Translations under genes and position numbers: made by a program
Source of the DNA: Candidatus Pullichristensenella stercoripullorum
GTDB taxonomy: Bacteria > Bacillota > Clostridia > Christensenellales > Aristaeellaceae
DNA length: 25,485 bases
Reading direction: 5' to 3'
NCBI GenBank assembly: GCA_018712885.1
Contig: DVGE01000130.1
Coordinates: 1 to 25,485 of the forward strand
The notes under the pieces: model-generated
Told to the model about the DNA's origin: nothing
The model's database searches: none
Seen by the model: the letters and a program-made list of their open reading frames with translations, nothing else
In this document: positions 6,489-14,195 of the stretch, in pieces
Layout of the letters: every line of letters begins with the position of its first letter
How positions within the stretch are numbered: the stretch's first letter is position 1

Positions 6489-7490
6489 TCAATGTTCGAA
6501 TGGGTATACGAAGTTTGCCTGTCTGCGGATCTCGTCGCAGATCTCCATCAACAGCAGGGTCTCTTCCGGTCGCACGGCCGGGCTGGTCTTTAAGCCCTGG
6601 CGCAGGCACTCGCCCACGTGCATGGCCTCGAACTGGAAGCCCTCGCTGTAATATGGATACAAGTATTCATGGAGCCCGGTCGTGCTCCAGCGCTCCCGCG
6701 CCGCGCCCATGTACATGCGGAAGCGGTCGGGGTTGCGGTGGCGGGGGATCTCGATGGTGCCGTTTTCAAACACCACGAGCGTCTCGTGCGCGTGTCCCTC
6801 TAAGCCGCAGTGGATGTTGGCGAACGCTCCGGAGGGGTAGCGCAGGAGGATGGTGTCCTCCACGTCCACCTCGGAGGGGCAGAAGTAGCTGTCTGCCTTG
6901 ATGCTCAAGGGGCGTTCGCAGTGCAGAAGAAGCGTGGTCACCGCCAGGGAATAAATGCCCGCGTCCAGCAGCGCGCCGCCAGCGAGCTCCTTGCGGAAGG
7001 TGCGGTAGTTCGGGTCGTACTTCGTGCCCCAGGCCGTGGAGGAGGTGATGCCGATCAGCCGCCCCAGCGCGGGGTCGGCGGCCTTTTCCAGCACGCCCTG
7101 CCAGGCGGGGAAGAAGCGCGACCAGAGACCGTCCATGATGAAGACGCCGTTTTCCTCGCAGGCCTTGTACATGCGCTGCGCGGAGGCGAGGTTGTAGGTA
7201 AAGGGCTTTTCGCAGAGGATGTTTTTGTGCGCCTTCGCGCACATGATGACGTGTTCCTCGTGCAGGTTGTGCGGCGTGGCGATGTAGACCACGTCGATGC
7301 GGTCGTCCTTGAGCATTTCTTCATAGCTACCGTAGGGCGTGCCGCCGTATTTTTCACAGAACGCGCGGCTGCGCTCAATGCTGCGCGAGCCGACTGCGAC
7401 GATCTCTGCGTCCGGCACTTCCCGCAGGCAATAGGCGAAAGTGTCGCCGATAATGCCCGGCCCCAGGATCGCCCAACGTATCTTATCCAT
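6489..7490 (-). CDS. Gfo/Idh/MocA oxidoreductase, dihydrodiol/D-xylose dehydrogenase-like
   Basis: This 333-residue NAD(P)-dependent oxidoreductase has the Rossmann motif GPGIIG (10-15), the EKP motif (94-96) with catalytic K95, and GGALLDAGIY (171-180) with D176 and Y180 as substrate-site residues. The segments YGSYEEMLKD and IMDGLWSRFFPAW closely resemble the dimeric dihydrodiol dehydrogenase / NADP D-xylose 1-dehydrogenase branch (motif EAIWTRFFP), whose members oxidise aldoses to aldonolactones. A lactonase-like gene next to it fits that role. The ATG at 7490 overlaps the stop of the preceding gene by 8 bp and has GGGAG upstream; an in-frame start at 7526 lies deep inside that gene and is less likely. 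The substrate is unproven. Confidence 0.85.
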   Translation of the reverse strand: MDKIRWAILGPGIIGDTFAYCLREVPDAEIVAVGSRSIERSRAFCEKYGGTPYGSYEEMLKDDRIDVVYIATPHNLHEEHVIMCAKAHKNILCEKPFTYNLASAQRMYKACEENGVFIMDGLWSRFFPAWQGVLEKAADPALGRLIGITSSTAWGTKYDPNYRTFRKELAGGALLDAGIYSLAVTTLLLHCERPLSIKADSYFCPSEVDVEDTILLRYPSGAFANIHCGLEGHAHETLVVFENGTIEIPRHRNPDRFRMYMGAARERWSTTGLHEYLYPYYSEGFQFEAMHVGECLRQGLKTSPAVRPEETLLLMEICDEIRRQANFVYPFEH

Positions 7491-8310
7491 CCAAGCCACT
7501 CCCTTCCGGCAAGGTCGTGTATTCACCGATCTTGCCGATCCAGAACCGTTGTTTCGGGTACTTTGCGCGCAGGTAGCGCGTGAAATTCTCCGGGTCTTCC
7601 AGGTTGCCCTGGAACATGTCGTAATGCGTGGGTACCGCCAGGCGAGGGCAAAGCAGACCGGCCAGATCCGCGGCTTCCTGGAAGGTCATGTTGCCGAGGA
7701 TGCCGCTTTGGTAGCGCGCGCCATCGCGACCGTTGATGGGCAGCAACATGGCGTCCAGCGGCCCGGCGCAGCGCAATTTTTCCGCAAGCCCCTCGTAAAG
7801 GCAGGTGTCACCGGGGTGATAGAGGCGCGTACCTTCCATTTCCAGCACACAGCCCATGTAGGGAAAGCGGCCGTCGCGCGCGTCGAGGAACTCATGCGCA
7901 GAGGCGACGCCTGTGAAGCGCAGGTCGCCCACCCTGAGCGTCCTGCCATCCTCCAGGCCCAGGAAGCGTTCGACTGGCAGGCCGGTCTCCTGCGCCAGGC
8001 GTTCCCGCAGCAGCCCTGGGACGATGAACACCGCCCCGGGGTTTTTGCGCCCGAGCGTTTGCCAGGCGGCCTTGTCGATGTGGTCCGGGTGGTCGTGGCT
8101 GCCGAAGAAGACGTCCACGCCCTCCATGTCCGCAGCGGCGACGATGCTTCGTGCCACCCGGCCGGGCATGTCGCTGAGGAAGGGGTCGAGGCAGACCGTC
8201 GCGCCCGCCCCGCGCAGCAGGAAGCCGGACTGCCCCAGCCGCCATAGCCGCACATGGCCTTTGGGCACAGGCAAGGCCATCGCCTGTGCAAACCAATCGT
8301 TCACTGTCAT
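7483..8310 (-). CDS. Metallo-beta-lactamase-fold hydrolase, possible sugar lactonase (UlaG-like)
   Basis: This 275-residue soluble protein carries the binuclear metal motif HDHPDH (H72, H74, D76, H77), a later SAHEF histidine, YHPGDT with the bridging aspartate, and PTHYD near the end. These are the ligand set of the metallo-beta-lactamase fold. The simple fold without extra domains resembles UlaG/YtnP-type lactonases and general L-ascorbate-6-phosphate lactonase relatives, but it is shorter than UlaG (about 354 residues). Next to a likely aldose dehydrogenase, ring-opening of an aldonolactone is the attractive role; this is inference. The ATG at 8310 makes a TGATG junction with the ATPase stop, so translation is coupled. 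An in-frame GTG at 8313 is the alternative. Confidence 0.78.
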   Translation of the reverse strand: MTVNDWFAQAMALPVPKGHVRLWRLGQSGFLLRGAGATVCLDPFLSDMPGRVARSIVAAADMEGVDVFFGSHDHPDHIDKAAWQTLGRKNPGAVFIVPGLLRERLAQETGLPVERFLGLEDGRTLRVGDLRFTGVASAHEFLDARDGRFPYMGCVLEMEGTRLYHPGDTCLYEGLAEKLRCAGPLDAMLLPINGRDGARYQSGILGNMTFQEAADLAGLLCPRLAVPTHYDMFQGNLEDPENFTRYLRAKYPKQRFWIGKIGEYTTLPEGSGLDG

Positions 8311-9827
8311 CACCCTTCTGTCTTGGAGATCAGGGCCATGATGCCCTCCTGGGAGATCTCCTCGCCGGTCAGTTCGCCGCGCAGCTCGCCTTCCGCCAGC
8401 ACGTAGATGCGGTCGGACATGGACACCAGCTCCGGCATCTCCGAGGAGATCATTACGATGGCCATGCCGCCTTCGGCGAGGTCTGCCATGATCTTGTAGA
8501 TCTCCGTCTTTGCGCCTACGTCGATGCCGCGCGTCGGTTCATCCAGGAAGAGCACATCTACGTCGCGGGAGAGCCACTTGCCCAGTACGACCTTCTGCTG
8601 GTTGCCACCGGAGAGGTTCGATACGTTAAATTCGATGCTGGGCGCCTTGATGTTGAGGCGCTGGAACGTTTTTTCCGCAATCTCGCGTTCCTTTTTGGCA
8701 TCGAAGAAGCCGTGGCGCGAGCAGGCTTTCATGGAGGCCAACGTCAGGTTTTCGCGGATGGTCATGCCCGGCACGAAGCCATCCGTCTTGCGGTCTTCGG
8801 TGAGCAGGGCGATGCGGTGGCTGATCGCGTCGTGCGTGCTGCGGATGTGGATCTTCTTGCCATCCTTGTAGATCTCGCCGGAAGAGAGCTTGGTCTTTCC
8901 GAAAATGGCGTTGAGCGTTTCGCTGCGCCCCGCGCCCACCAGCCCCGCCAGGCCGACGATCTCGCCCTTGCGGACATTGAAGGACACGTCCTTGACCATA
9001 TAGCGCCCGGCCACGAAGGGGTTTTCCACAAAGGCGTGCTGTACTTCCAAGGCGATGTCGCCCGGGTGGTTGTGGCGCTCGGGGTAGTAGCTCTCGATCT
9101 TGCGCCCCACCATTTCGGAAACGATCTCGTCCTCATTGGTCTCCTCGCGCAGATGCGCGGCCACACTGCGGCCATCGCGCAGCACGTCTACGCGGTCGGA
9201 GTAGGTGAACACCTCGTGCATCTTGTGGGTGATGAGTATGCAGGCCACGCCGCGCGATCTTAGGCGCAGGATAAGCTCGAACAGACGCTGGGACTCGACC
9301 TCCGTGAGCGGGGAGGTGGGCTCGTCGAGGATAAGGATCTTGGGATCGCGGTGCAGCGCGCGGGCGATGGAGACCAGCTGCTGTTCGCTGGTGCTCAACT
9401 GGCGCATCTGCGTCCGGGGGTCGATGTTCAGACCGATCTCGTCCAGGCACTTGCGCGCCTCCGCGTACATCTCACGCCAGTTGACGAAGCCGTGTTTGCC
9501 GAACCAGTCGTTGAGGAAGAGGTTCTCCGCCACGGAGATGTTCAGGTGCATGTTGACTTCCTGATAGATCATGGCGATGCCTTTGTCTTCGGCGTCCCGG
9601 GGGGAAGTGAAGAGGCATTTTTCGCCATCTACGTAGATCTCGCCGGTGTAGCTGGTGTGCGGATAGGCGCCGCTGAGAACTTTCATCAGCGTGGACTTTC
9701 CCGCGCCGTTCTCGCCGCAGATGGTATGGATCTCGCCGGCGTAGACCTTGAGATCGACGCCATCCAGGGCTTTGACGGCGCCGAAGGTCTTGGTAACAGA
9801 CCGCATTTCAAGCACTACGTTTTCCAT
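8310..9827 (-). CDS. Sugar ABC transporter ATPase, tandem-domain (RbsA/MglA/XylG type)
   Basis: This 505-residue protein has two fused nucleotide-binding domains and powers import of a monosaccharide through the permease encoded just upstream. Domain 1 has Walker A GENGAGKST (38-46), signature LSTSEQQLVSIARAL and Walker B ILILDEPTSPLTEVES. Domain 2 has the usual degenerate Walker A (LVGAGRSE), a full signature LSGGNQQKV and Walker B VLFLDEPTRGIDVG. The phrase YPHTSYTGEI after the first Walker A resembles the XylG/GguA branch (YPHGTYEGEI), a hint of xylose or a related aldose rather than ribose. AAGGTGG precedes the ATG, 9 bp after the permease stop. Confidence 0.9.
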   Translation of the reverse strand: MENVVLEMRSVTKTFGAVKALDGVDLKVYAGEIHTICGENGAGKSTLMKVLSGAYPHTSYTGEIYVDGEKCLFTSPRDAEDKGIAMIYQEVNMHLNISVAENLFLNDWFGKHGFVNWREMYAEARKCLDEIGLNIDPRTQMRQLSTSEQQLVSIARALHRDPKILILDEPTSPLTEVESQRLFELILRLRSRGVACILITHKMHEVFTYSDRVDVLRDGRSVAAHLREETNEDEIVSEMVGRKIESYYPERHNHPGDIALEVQHAFVENPFVAGRYMVKDVSFNVRKGEIVGLAGLVGAGRSETLNAIFGKTKLSSGEIYKDGKKIHIRSTHDAISHRIALLTEDRKTDGFVPGMTIRENLTLASMKACSRHGFFDAKKEREIAEKTFQRLNIKAPSIEFNVSNLSGGNQQKVVLGKWLSRDVDVLFLDEPTRGIDVGAKTEIYKIMADLAEGGMAIVMISSEMPELVSMSDRIYVLAEGELRGELTGEEISQEGIMALISKTEG

Positions 9828-9836
9828 ATGACCACC

Positions 9837-10814
9837 TTACGCCTTCAGCTTCGCCATGTTCTTGATGTCATCCATGCAAACGGCGATGATGAGGATGACG
9901 CCGACGCACACGTTCTGCCAGTAAGCGCTGACGCGCATCATCGTGAGGGCGACCGTGATGGTGGCCATGATCGCCACACCCACCAGCGTGCCGACCATGG
10001 TGGCGACGCCGCCGGCGAGACTGTTGCCGCCCAAGATGCACGCGGCCACGACGTTCAGATCCTGCGAGGTGCCTGCCGTCGGCTGCGCGGAGCCGAGGCG
10101 CGAGGCCAACATGATGCCGGAAAGTCCCGCCAGCACCGAGCAGATGATGTGGACGACCACCTTATAGCGCTTGACGTTGATCCCGCACAGGCGCGTGGCT
10201 TCGCGATTGCCGCCGATGGCGATGAAGATGCGGCCGCAGACCGTCCGCTTGGTGAAGATCACCGCCAGGATCAGGAACACCAGCGCGTAGAAGATCGTGT
10301 AGGGGATGTCAAACAGCGTTCCCTGACCGATCTCGTTGAAGGCGTCGGAAAAGCCCGTCATCGAGCGCCCGCCGGCAATCACGTCAATGAGACCGCGGCA
10401 GACCTTCTGCATCGCCAGGGAGACGATCATGGGGTGGACGTTGAGGTTGGCGACGATCACGCCGATCACCGCGCCGATGGCTACGGAGACCACCATGGCG
10501 ACGGCGAAGGCCAACCAGATGTTCATGCCCTGCATGCCGTACAGATAGCCAAACACGATGCCTACAAGCCCCAGCGTGGCGCCGCAAGAGAGGTCCATGC
10601 TGCCACAGGCGATGACCAGCGTGACGCCAATCGCGGGGAGCAGGTCCAAAGAGACGGAGCGGGCGATGCTGATGAGATTGCGGCTGCGGATGAACGCCGG
10701 ATTGACGATCGTGGTGACGGCGCAAAGCAACAGGAAAATGATGATAATCATGGATTCACGATAAGACGTGATCTTGCGGAAGATATTCATCCGTTTGCGC
10801 TCTTGTGTGCTCAT
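9837..10814 (-). CDS. Sugar ABC transporter permease (RbsC/XylH type)
   Basis: This 325-residue polytopic inner-membrane protein of the BPD_transp_2 family has about eight to ten hydrophobic segments. The first is IIIIFLLLCAVTTIV (about residues 23-37). Family motifs include the conserved VIACGSMDLSCGATLGLVG segment, the cytoplasmic coupling sequence IGGNREATRLCGINV, and GGNSLAGGVATMVGT. It would act as a homodimer with the tandem ATPase. The ATG at 10814 has GGGGA upstream and is favoured over an in-frame upstream ATG at 10901 that would add a charged, proline-rich, non-membrane leader; MNIF at 10790 is possible. The 114-bp gap before it holds a GC-rich stem-loop. Confidence 0.9.
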   Translation of the reverse strand: MSTQERKRMNIFRKITSYRESMIIIIFLLLCAVTTIVNPAFIRSRNLISIARSVSLDLLPAIGVTLVIACGSMDLSCGATLGLVGIVFGYLYGMQGMNIWLAFAVAMVVSVAIGAVIGVIVANLNVHPMIVSLAMQKVCRGLIDVIAGGRSMTGFSDAFNEIGQGTLFDIPYTIFYALVFLILAVIFTKRTVCGRIFIAIGGNREATRLCGINVKRYKVVVHIICSVLAGLSGIMLASRLGSAQPTAGTSQDLNVVAACILGGNSLAGGVATMVGTLVGVAIMATITVALTMMRVSAYWQNVCVGVILIIAVCMDDIKNMAKLKA

Positions 10815-10871
10815 ACGATTTCCCCTATCTTTGCTGCATGTACTCTGCGAGGGAGGCCCCGGGCAAAGCCC

Positions 10872-10895
10872 GCGCGGGCGTCTTACCGCCCGCGC
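10872..10895 (-). other. GC-rich stem-loop between binding protein and permease
   Basis: GCGCGGGCG (10872-10880) pairs perfectly with CGCCCGCGC (10887-10895) around a six-base loop. It lies just after the solute-binding protein gene and has no U-run. Such hairpins often protect the 5' part of the message so that binding protein is made in excess of permease and ATPase. Confidence 0.6.
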
Positions 10896-10928
10896 AGTCA
10901 AATCATATCGAGACTGGAGGTTTGGCGC

Positions 10929-11858
10929 TTAGTATTCTTCGTTGACGGTGTCCTTGGTGACGATCTTGATGGAGGTGCCGATCACGCCCTCCTCGGGGCC
11001 GTTGCCCTGCAGGGCGGCGACCATGGTCTCCACAGCGGTCTTGCCGATCTCGTAGGGCTGCTGCACGGCCAGCGCCTCGATCCAGCCTTCCTTCATCAGT
11101 TCGATGGAATCGGCCAGGTCGTCGAAGCCGAGCACGATCACGTCGTCGCGGCCCAGTTCTTTGCAGGCCATGGCCGCGCCCAGCGGGTCGTAGGCAAACA
11201 CGCCGTAGATGGCGTTCACTTCGGGGTAGGCATTGAATACGGCGTAGGTCTTGTCCAGAGTGATCTGTACGTCGTTGTTGACCTGCTCGTAGGTGACGAT
11301 GTGGATGTTCTCGTTGACAGAAACGGCGTCCTCAAAGCCTTCCATGCGCTCCACAGCGTTGTTGGCGGTGATGGTGCCGGCGAAGATGGCCACGTAGATC
11401 TCTTCATCCTCGTCCACGCAGGAGAGGAAGTACTCGCCCATCTGCTGGCCGGCGCCGTAGTTGGAGGTGCCGACGAAGTACTGGCGGTTGGAGTCCGGCG
11501 CGTCCTGATCGACGGTGACGACCATGATGCCCTCTTCCACGGCGCTGTTGAGCACTTCGATGAAGGCTGCCGGGTCGCCGCAGCAGATGATGATGCCGTC
11601 TACGCCCTGGCCGATGGCCGCGTCGCAGGCAGCGACTGCGCCAGCGATGTCGTTTTCTTCCACCAGAGAGGTCTGCACGTTGATGCCGGCGGCCTCCGCC
11701 GCGTCATTCAGGCCTTGGTTGAGCGTGGTCCAGTAGTCGTTCGTGCTGGTGCAGATGTAGGCGATGTCCATGTCCTCGGGGGCGAGCGTCTCCGCGAAGG
11801 CCATGCCCATGGAGAGCACCAGGGTCAAAGCGACGATGAGAGCCAGGATCTTTTTCAT
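10929..11858 (-). CDS. Sugar-binding protein of the ABC transporter (periplasmic-binding type 4)
   Basis: This 309-residue extracytoplasmic binding protein is of the ribose/xylose-binding class. It has an N-terminal signal peptide (MKKILALIVALTLVLSMG) with an AFA-E cleavage site near residue 22. The mature part shows the class pattern: a first lobe starting DIAYICTSTNDYWTTLNQG, then GVDGIIICCGDPAAFIEVL, VVTVDQDAPDSNRQYFVGTSNY and VIVLGFDD. There is no lipobox cysteine at the cleavage region, which is unusual for a Gram-positive cell, where binding proteins are normally lipid-anchored. The ATG at 11858 with AAGGAG at 8 bp is preferred to an upstream ATG at 11900, which falls inside the operator palindrome. 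It is the first gene of the operon. Confidence 0.9.
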   Translation of the reverse strand: MKKILALIVALTLVLSMGMAFAETLAPEDMDIAYICTSTNDYWTTLNQGLNDAAEAAGINVQTSLVEENDIAGAVAACDAAIGQGVDGIIICCGDPAAFIEVLNSAVEEGIMVVTVDQDAPDSNRQYFVGTSNYGAGQQMGEYFLSCVDEDEEIYVAIFAGTITANNAVERMEGFEDAVSVNENIHIVTYEQVNNDVQITLDKTYAVFNAYPEVNAIYGVFAYDPLGAAMACKELGRDDVIVLGFDDLADSIELMKEGWIEALAVQQPYEIGKTAVETMVAALQGNGPEEGVIGTSIKIVTKDTVNEEY

Positions 11859-11882
11859 ACCATACACTCCTTGCTTATTTTG

Positions 11883-11911
11883 TATGATGCCATATGACAT
11901 ATGACATCATA
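11883..11911. promoter_or_regulatory. 29-bp palindromic operator of the sugar operon
   Basis: The sequence is an almost perfect palindrome centred on 11897, of the form TATGATG-n-CATATG-n-CATATG-n-CATCATA. Only the central base and one symmetric base pair break the symmetry. It starts a few bases downstream of the predicted transcription start, where a bound repressor would block the polymerase. The GntR/FadR-type regulator encoded next door is the natural candidate ligand. I did not find a second copy in the window. Confidence 0.7.
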
Positions 11912-11922
11912 TCTTTGCACAT

Positions 11923-11951
11923 ATTATATCTTTGCCACCGGAGGCTGTCAA
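11923..11951 (-). promoter_or_regulatory. Consensus sigma-70/sigma-A promoter of the sugar operon
   Basis: On the minus strand, TTGACA (11951-11946) and TATAAT (11928-11923) are both perfect consensus hexamers with an ideal 17-bp spacer. An A/T-rich stretch just upstream (about 11955-11975) resembles an UP element. Start of transcription is expected near 11916. Such a strong promoter fits tight control by the downstream palindrome. Confidence 0.85.
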
Positions 11952-12099
11952 GTGGTTTTTTATATAAGCTGTATAATTTGGTCGAAATGCACAGAAATAT
12001 GCCGCATTTAACGCGCAATGCATCTATTTATGAGTGTAATATTGAAGTGAGATGTGAAAATTGCGCCCATGCAAGAGAAGAAACGACCGCACAAGGGCC

Positions 12100-12134
12100 A
12101 AAAAGGGCGCTGACGCGGTCGCCCGCGCGCGCCC
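12100..12134 (-). terminator. Rho-independent terminator after the GntR gene
   Basis: On the minus strand GGGCGC (12134-12129) pairs with GCGCCC (12110-12105), with an inner CGCG/CGCG pairing, followed directly by five T. It separates the regulator transcript from the sugar operon promoter. An overlapping repeat, CGACCGC (12084-12090) with GCGGTCG (12115-12121), could form a competing structure. The rest of 11952-12099 shows only the AT-rich promoter upstream region. Confidence 0.65.
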
Positions 12135-12150
12135 TGGTGCGGCATCCGAT

Positions 12151-12855
12151 TCAGTATTGATAATAGATCTTCGCCAGCCGGATGCTTTCCGTCCGGTCGA
12201 GGCCGCTGCGCCCTTTTGTGATCAGGTATTGAAGGTCGCGTACATGCGATTTTTTCGAGCTTTCGTAGAATTCGCCGCTGTTGGGGTTCTTGAGGATCAT
12301 TTCGCGCGCCAGGAACTCATAGACGCCGCGCACCATGCGGATTATGAAGGGGTTTTTCGTCAAATCGAGGATGGAGAGGTGAAAGCGGACGTCCATTTCC
12401 TGGACGCGCTTGTAATCGCCTTGTTCGTAGGCTTCCTGCGCCTGGTCGAGGATCGCTTGCAGCTTGCTGATGTCCTCTGCCGTCACCTGGTCCACGGCGG
12501 CGCGCAGGATCATCTGTTCCACGTCCACGCGGAAGGTGATTATCTGTTCCTGCTTCGTCGAGGCCAACAGGAGCACGTAGGCCAGGGAATCCATGCCCAT
12601 CATGTGCTCGGGGTTGGCGATGTAGGTGCCTTTGCCGCGCACGATGTCCACGACCCCCAGCGCCGAAAGGATCTTGCAGGCTTCGCGCACGGAGGTGCGG
12701 CTCACATGCAGCGCTTCCACCAACTCCTTTTCGGTGGGGATCTGATCGCCGGGCTTGTACTTTTTGTTCTTGATGTCCTCGACGATCGTGTCGATCACGC
12801 GCCAGTAGATCGGGCGATCCGCCATGCGCGCTGCCTCGGATGAAAACAATTGCAT
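12151..12855 (-). CDS. GntR-family transcriptional regulator, FadR/FCD subfamily
   Basis: This 234-residue DNA-binding regulator has an N-terminal winged helix (about residues 14-82) with typical GntR features, PGDQIPTEKELVEALHVSRTSVREACKIL and a wing ending GKGTYIA. An all-helical FCD-type effector domain follows, with the MDVRFHLSI motif giving the usual Asp and first His of the metal or ligand site. The last helix ends LAKIYYQY and lacks the usual final histidine, so the ligand pocket may differ. The ATG at 12855 is chosen because the promoter (12893-12921) lies inside the longer open frame that begins at 12945. FCD regulators commonly sense sugar acids or other carboxylates and repress nearby genes, so it probably represses the sugar operon through the palindrome at 11883-11911. 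Confidence 0.88.
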   Translation of the reverse strand: MQLFSSEAARMADRPIYWRVIDTIVEDIKNKKYKPGDQIPTEKELVEALHVSRTSVREACKILSALGVVDIVRGKGTYIANPEHMMGMDSLAYVLLLASTKQEQIITFRVDVEQMILRAAVDQVTAEDISKLQAILDQAQEAYEQGDYKRVQEMDVRFHLSILDLTKNPFIIRMVRGVYEFLAREMILKNPNSGEFYESSKKSHVRDLQYLITKGRSGLDRTESIRLAKIYYQY

Positions 12856-12892
12856 GCCTGTGTTATCCCTTCGTCGCAATTCTTTATGTATT

Positions 12893-12921
12893 ATGATAGC
12901 AACCTTTCGAGATTCAGTCAA
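12893..12921 (-). promoter_or_regulatory. Promoter of the GntR regulator gene
   Basis: On the minus strand, TTGACT (12921-12916) is followed after 17 bp by TATCAT (12898-12893). The predicted start, near 12886, leaves a leader of about 30 bases with an AAGGGA ribosome site before the ATG at 12855. Confidence 0.65.
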
Positions 12922-13036
12922 GGCCACTTTTGGCTGATTTGACACATTTTTTCCGATATTGCAAGAAAACGATGCTCAAATGAGAACGGGATGCAGGAAA
13001 TGACGCTTGAAAGGAAAGAGGGTTCAGCAAAGCGAA

Positions 13037-13063
13037 CGCGCGCGGCAACAAAGGCCGCGCGCG
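13037..13063 (-). terminator. GC-rich hairpin after the amidohydrolase operon
   Basis: CGCGCGCGGC (13037-13046) pairs perfectly with GCCGCGCGCG (13054-13063) around a seven-base loop, 17 bases beyond the last stop codon. On the minus strand only TTCGCTTTGC follows, so termination would be weak or factor-dependent. Confidence 0.45.
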
Positions 13064-13079
13064 CCCGCGAAAGAGGGGT

Positions 13080-14195
13080 TCAAAGCACCGCTTCGCCGCC
13101 GATCCAGACGTGTTCGGCGCGCGAACGGTAGGAGAGCGGGTGGCCGCTATAAAGCGCCATGTCCGCGAATTTGCCTGGCCGCAGGGAGCCAATTTGTGCG
13201 TCAAGGCCGGCGATTTCAGCGGGTGAGAGGGTCACGGCGCGCAGCGCCTCCTCCACCGGCAGGCCCTCGCGCACGGCGAAGGCCGCGCTCACGGCCAGCA
13301 GGTAGAGCGGGCTCTGGTGGTGATCCGAGGTGATGGCAAAGCGCACGCCCGCGCGGTAGAGCGCATTGGGCAGCGCCGGGGAGAGGTCAATGCTCTCCAT
13401 GCGCGCGTTGCACAGCGTCAGCGGGCCGATGGCCACGGGCACGTTCTCGCGCGCCAGGAAGGAGGCCATCTTGCCGCTGTCCGCGCCGTGTACGAGGATG
13501 GGGCGGAAGCCGAATTCATGTGCCAGGCGCACCATGGCCTCGATGTCGTCGGAGCGGTGGGCATGGAAGTAGACGGGCATCTCGCCACGCAGCACGGGGA
13601 AGAGCGCTTCCTCCTTTTCGTCTCCGGCGCCCGCTTCCAGCGCCTTTTTTGCTCGCCGCAGCAGGGCGCGCAGCATGGACACCTGGCCCATGCGCGTCAA
13701 CGGCGGCTTGCCGGCCGCGCCAAAAGCGGCGCGCGGTTCCTCGCCCAGCGCCATCTTCATGCCACAGGGGGCGCGCAGAAGCATCTCGCCGGTGGTCTCG
13801 CCGCGCAGGCGCACGGCCATGGCCTGCCCGCCGATGAGGTCCATGTTGCCGGGCATGGTCACCACGGCGGTGACCCCGGCTTCGCGGGCCATGGCGATGG
13901 CCTTGTCGCCGGCATAGAAGCCGTCCAGCGCCCGCAGTTGCGGCGAGAGGGGATCGCTGGATTCGTTGAAGTCATTGCCCTCGACGCGAGAACATTCCTC
14001 CTTGAGGCCGAGGCAGGTGTGCAGGTCGACCAGGCCGGGAAGCAGGTATTTGCCCTGCGCGTCCAGGTCGCCAGGCTGCTCCTCGACGCCGGTCATGTCG
14101 CCCAGCTCCTGGATGACGCCGTTTTCAAAGCGCAGGTAGCCGTCCTCGATGGGCGCGCCTTCGATGGGCAGTATCTTCGCGTGAACGATGCGCAT
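13080..14195 (-). CDS. Amidohydrolase-family protein with an altered metal site
   Basis: This 371-residue TIM-barrel protein is of the amidohydrolase superfamily, in the group that looks like imidazolonepropionase or prolidase-type enzymes. It has the flanking beta-sandwich (residues 1-52 and the C terminus, with IGSLRPGKFADMALY), the barrel entry LLPGLVDLH, a candidate metal-bridging lysine in MKMALG, histidines in YFHAH and LVHGAD, and the catalytic aspartate in TSDHH. The usual HxH motif is H59-T60-C61, so the second histidine is replaced by cysteine; its tandem paralogue keeps H59-C60-H61 at the identical positions. It may be a one-metal enzyme, or a partner subunit of the paralogue. Its start overlaps the preceding stop by one base (TAATG). 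Confidence 0.82.
   Translation of the reverse strand: MRIVHAKILPIEGAPIEDGYLRFENGVIQELGDMTGVEEQPGDLDAQGKYLLPGLVDLHTCLGLKEECSRVEGNDFNESSDPLSPQLRALDGFYAGDKAIAMAREAGVTAVVTMPGNMDLIGGQAMAVRLRGETTGEMLLRAPCGMKMALGEEPRAAFGAAGKPPLTRMGQVSMLRALLRRAKKALEAGAGDEKEEALFPVLRGEMPVYFHAHRSDDIEAMVRLAHEFGFRPILVHGADSGKMASFLARENVPVAIGPLTLCNARMESIDLSPALPNALYRAGVRFAITSDHHQSPLYLLAVSAAFAVREGLPVEEALRAVTLSPAEIAGLDAQIGSLRPGKFADMALYSGHPLSYRSRAEHVWIGGEAVL

Noticed and set aside
3320..6901. A 1193-codon open frame on the plus strand opposite the alcohol dehydrogenase, dehydratase, RraA and oxidoreductase genes
   Set aside because: It is antisense to four well-supported genes, has no recognisable domain, and comes from the codon bias of GC-rich DNA (few stops in the complementary frame).
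9351..11897. An 848-codon plus-strand open frame opposite the sugar transporter genes
   Set aside because: It is antisense to clear ATPase, permease and binding-protein genes; the product is His/Asp/Gly-rich, like other shadow frames here.
11894..12160. A small plus-strand frame in the sugar operon promoter region
   Set aside because: It begins in the operator, has no ribosome site, and lies antisense to a clear promoter and terminator.
12936..12942. Plus-strand TTGACA near 12937 as a promoter
   Set aside because: The bases 17 bp downstream do not form a -10 and no plus-strand gene follows.
12856..12945. Upstream start extending the GntR regulator by 30 residues
   Set aside because: The added part covers the regulator's own -35 and -10 elements, so it would not be transcribed from that promoter.
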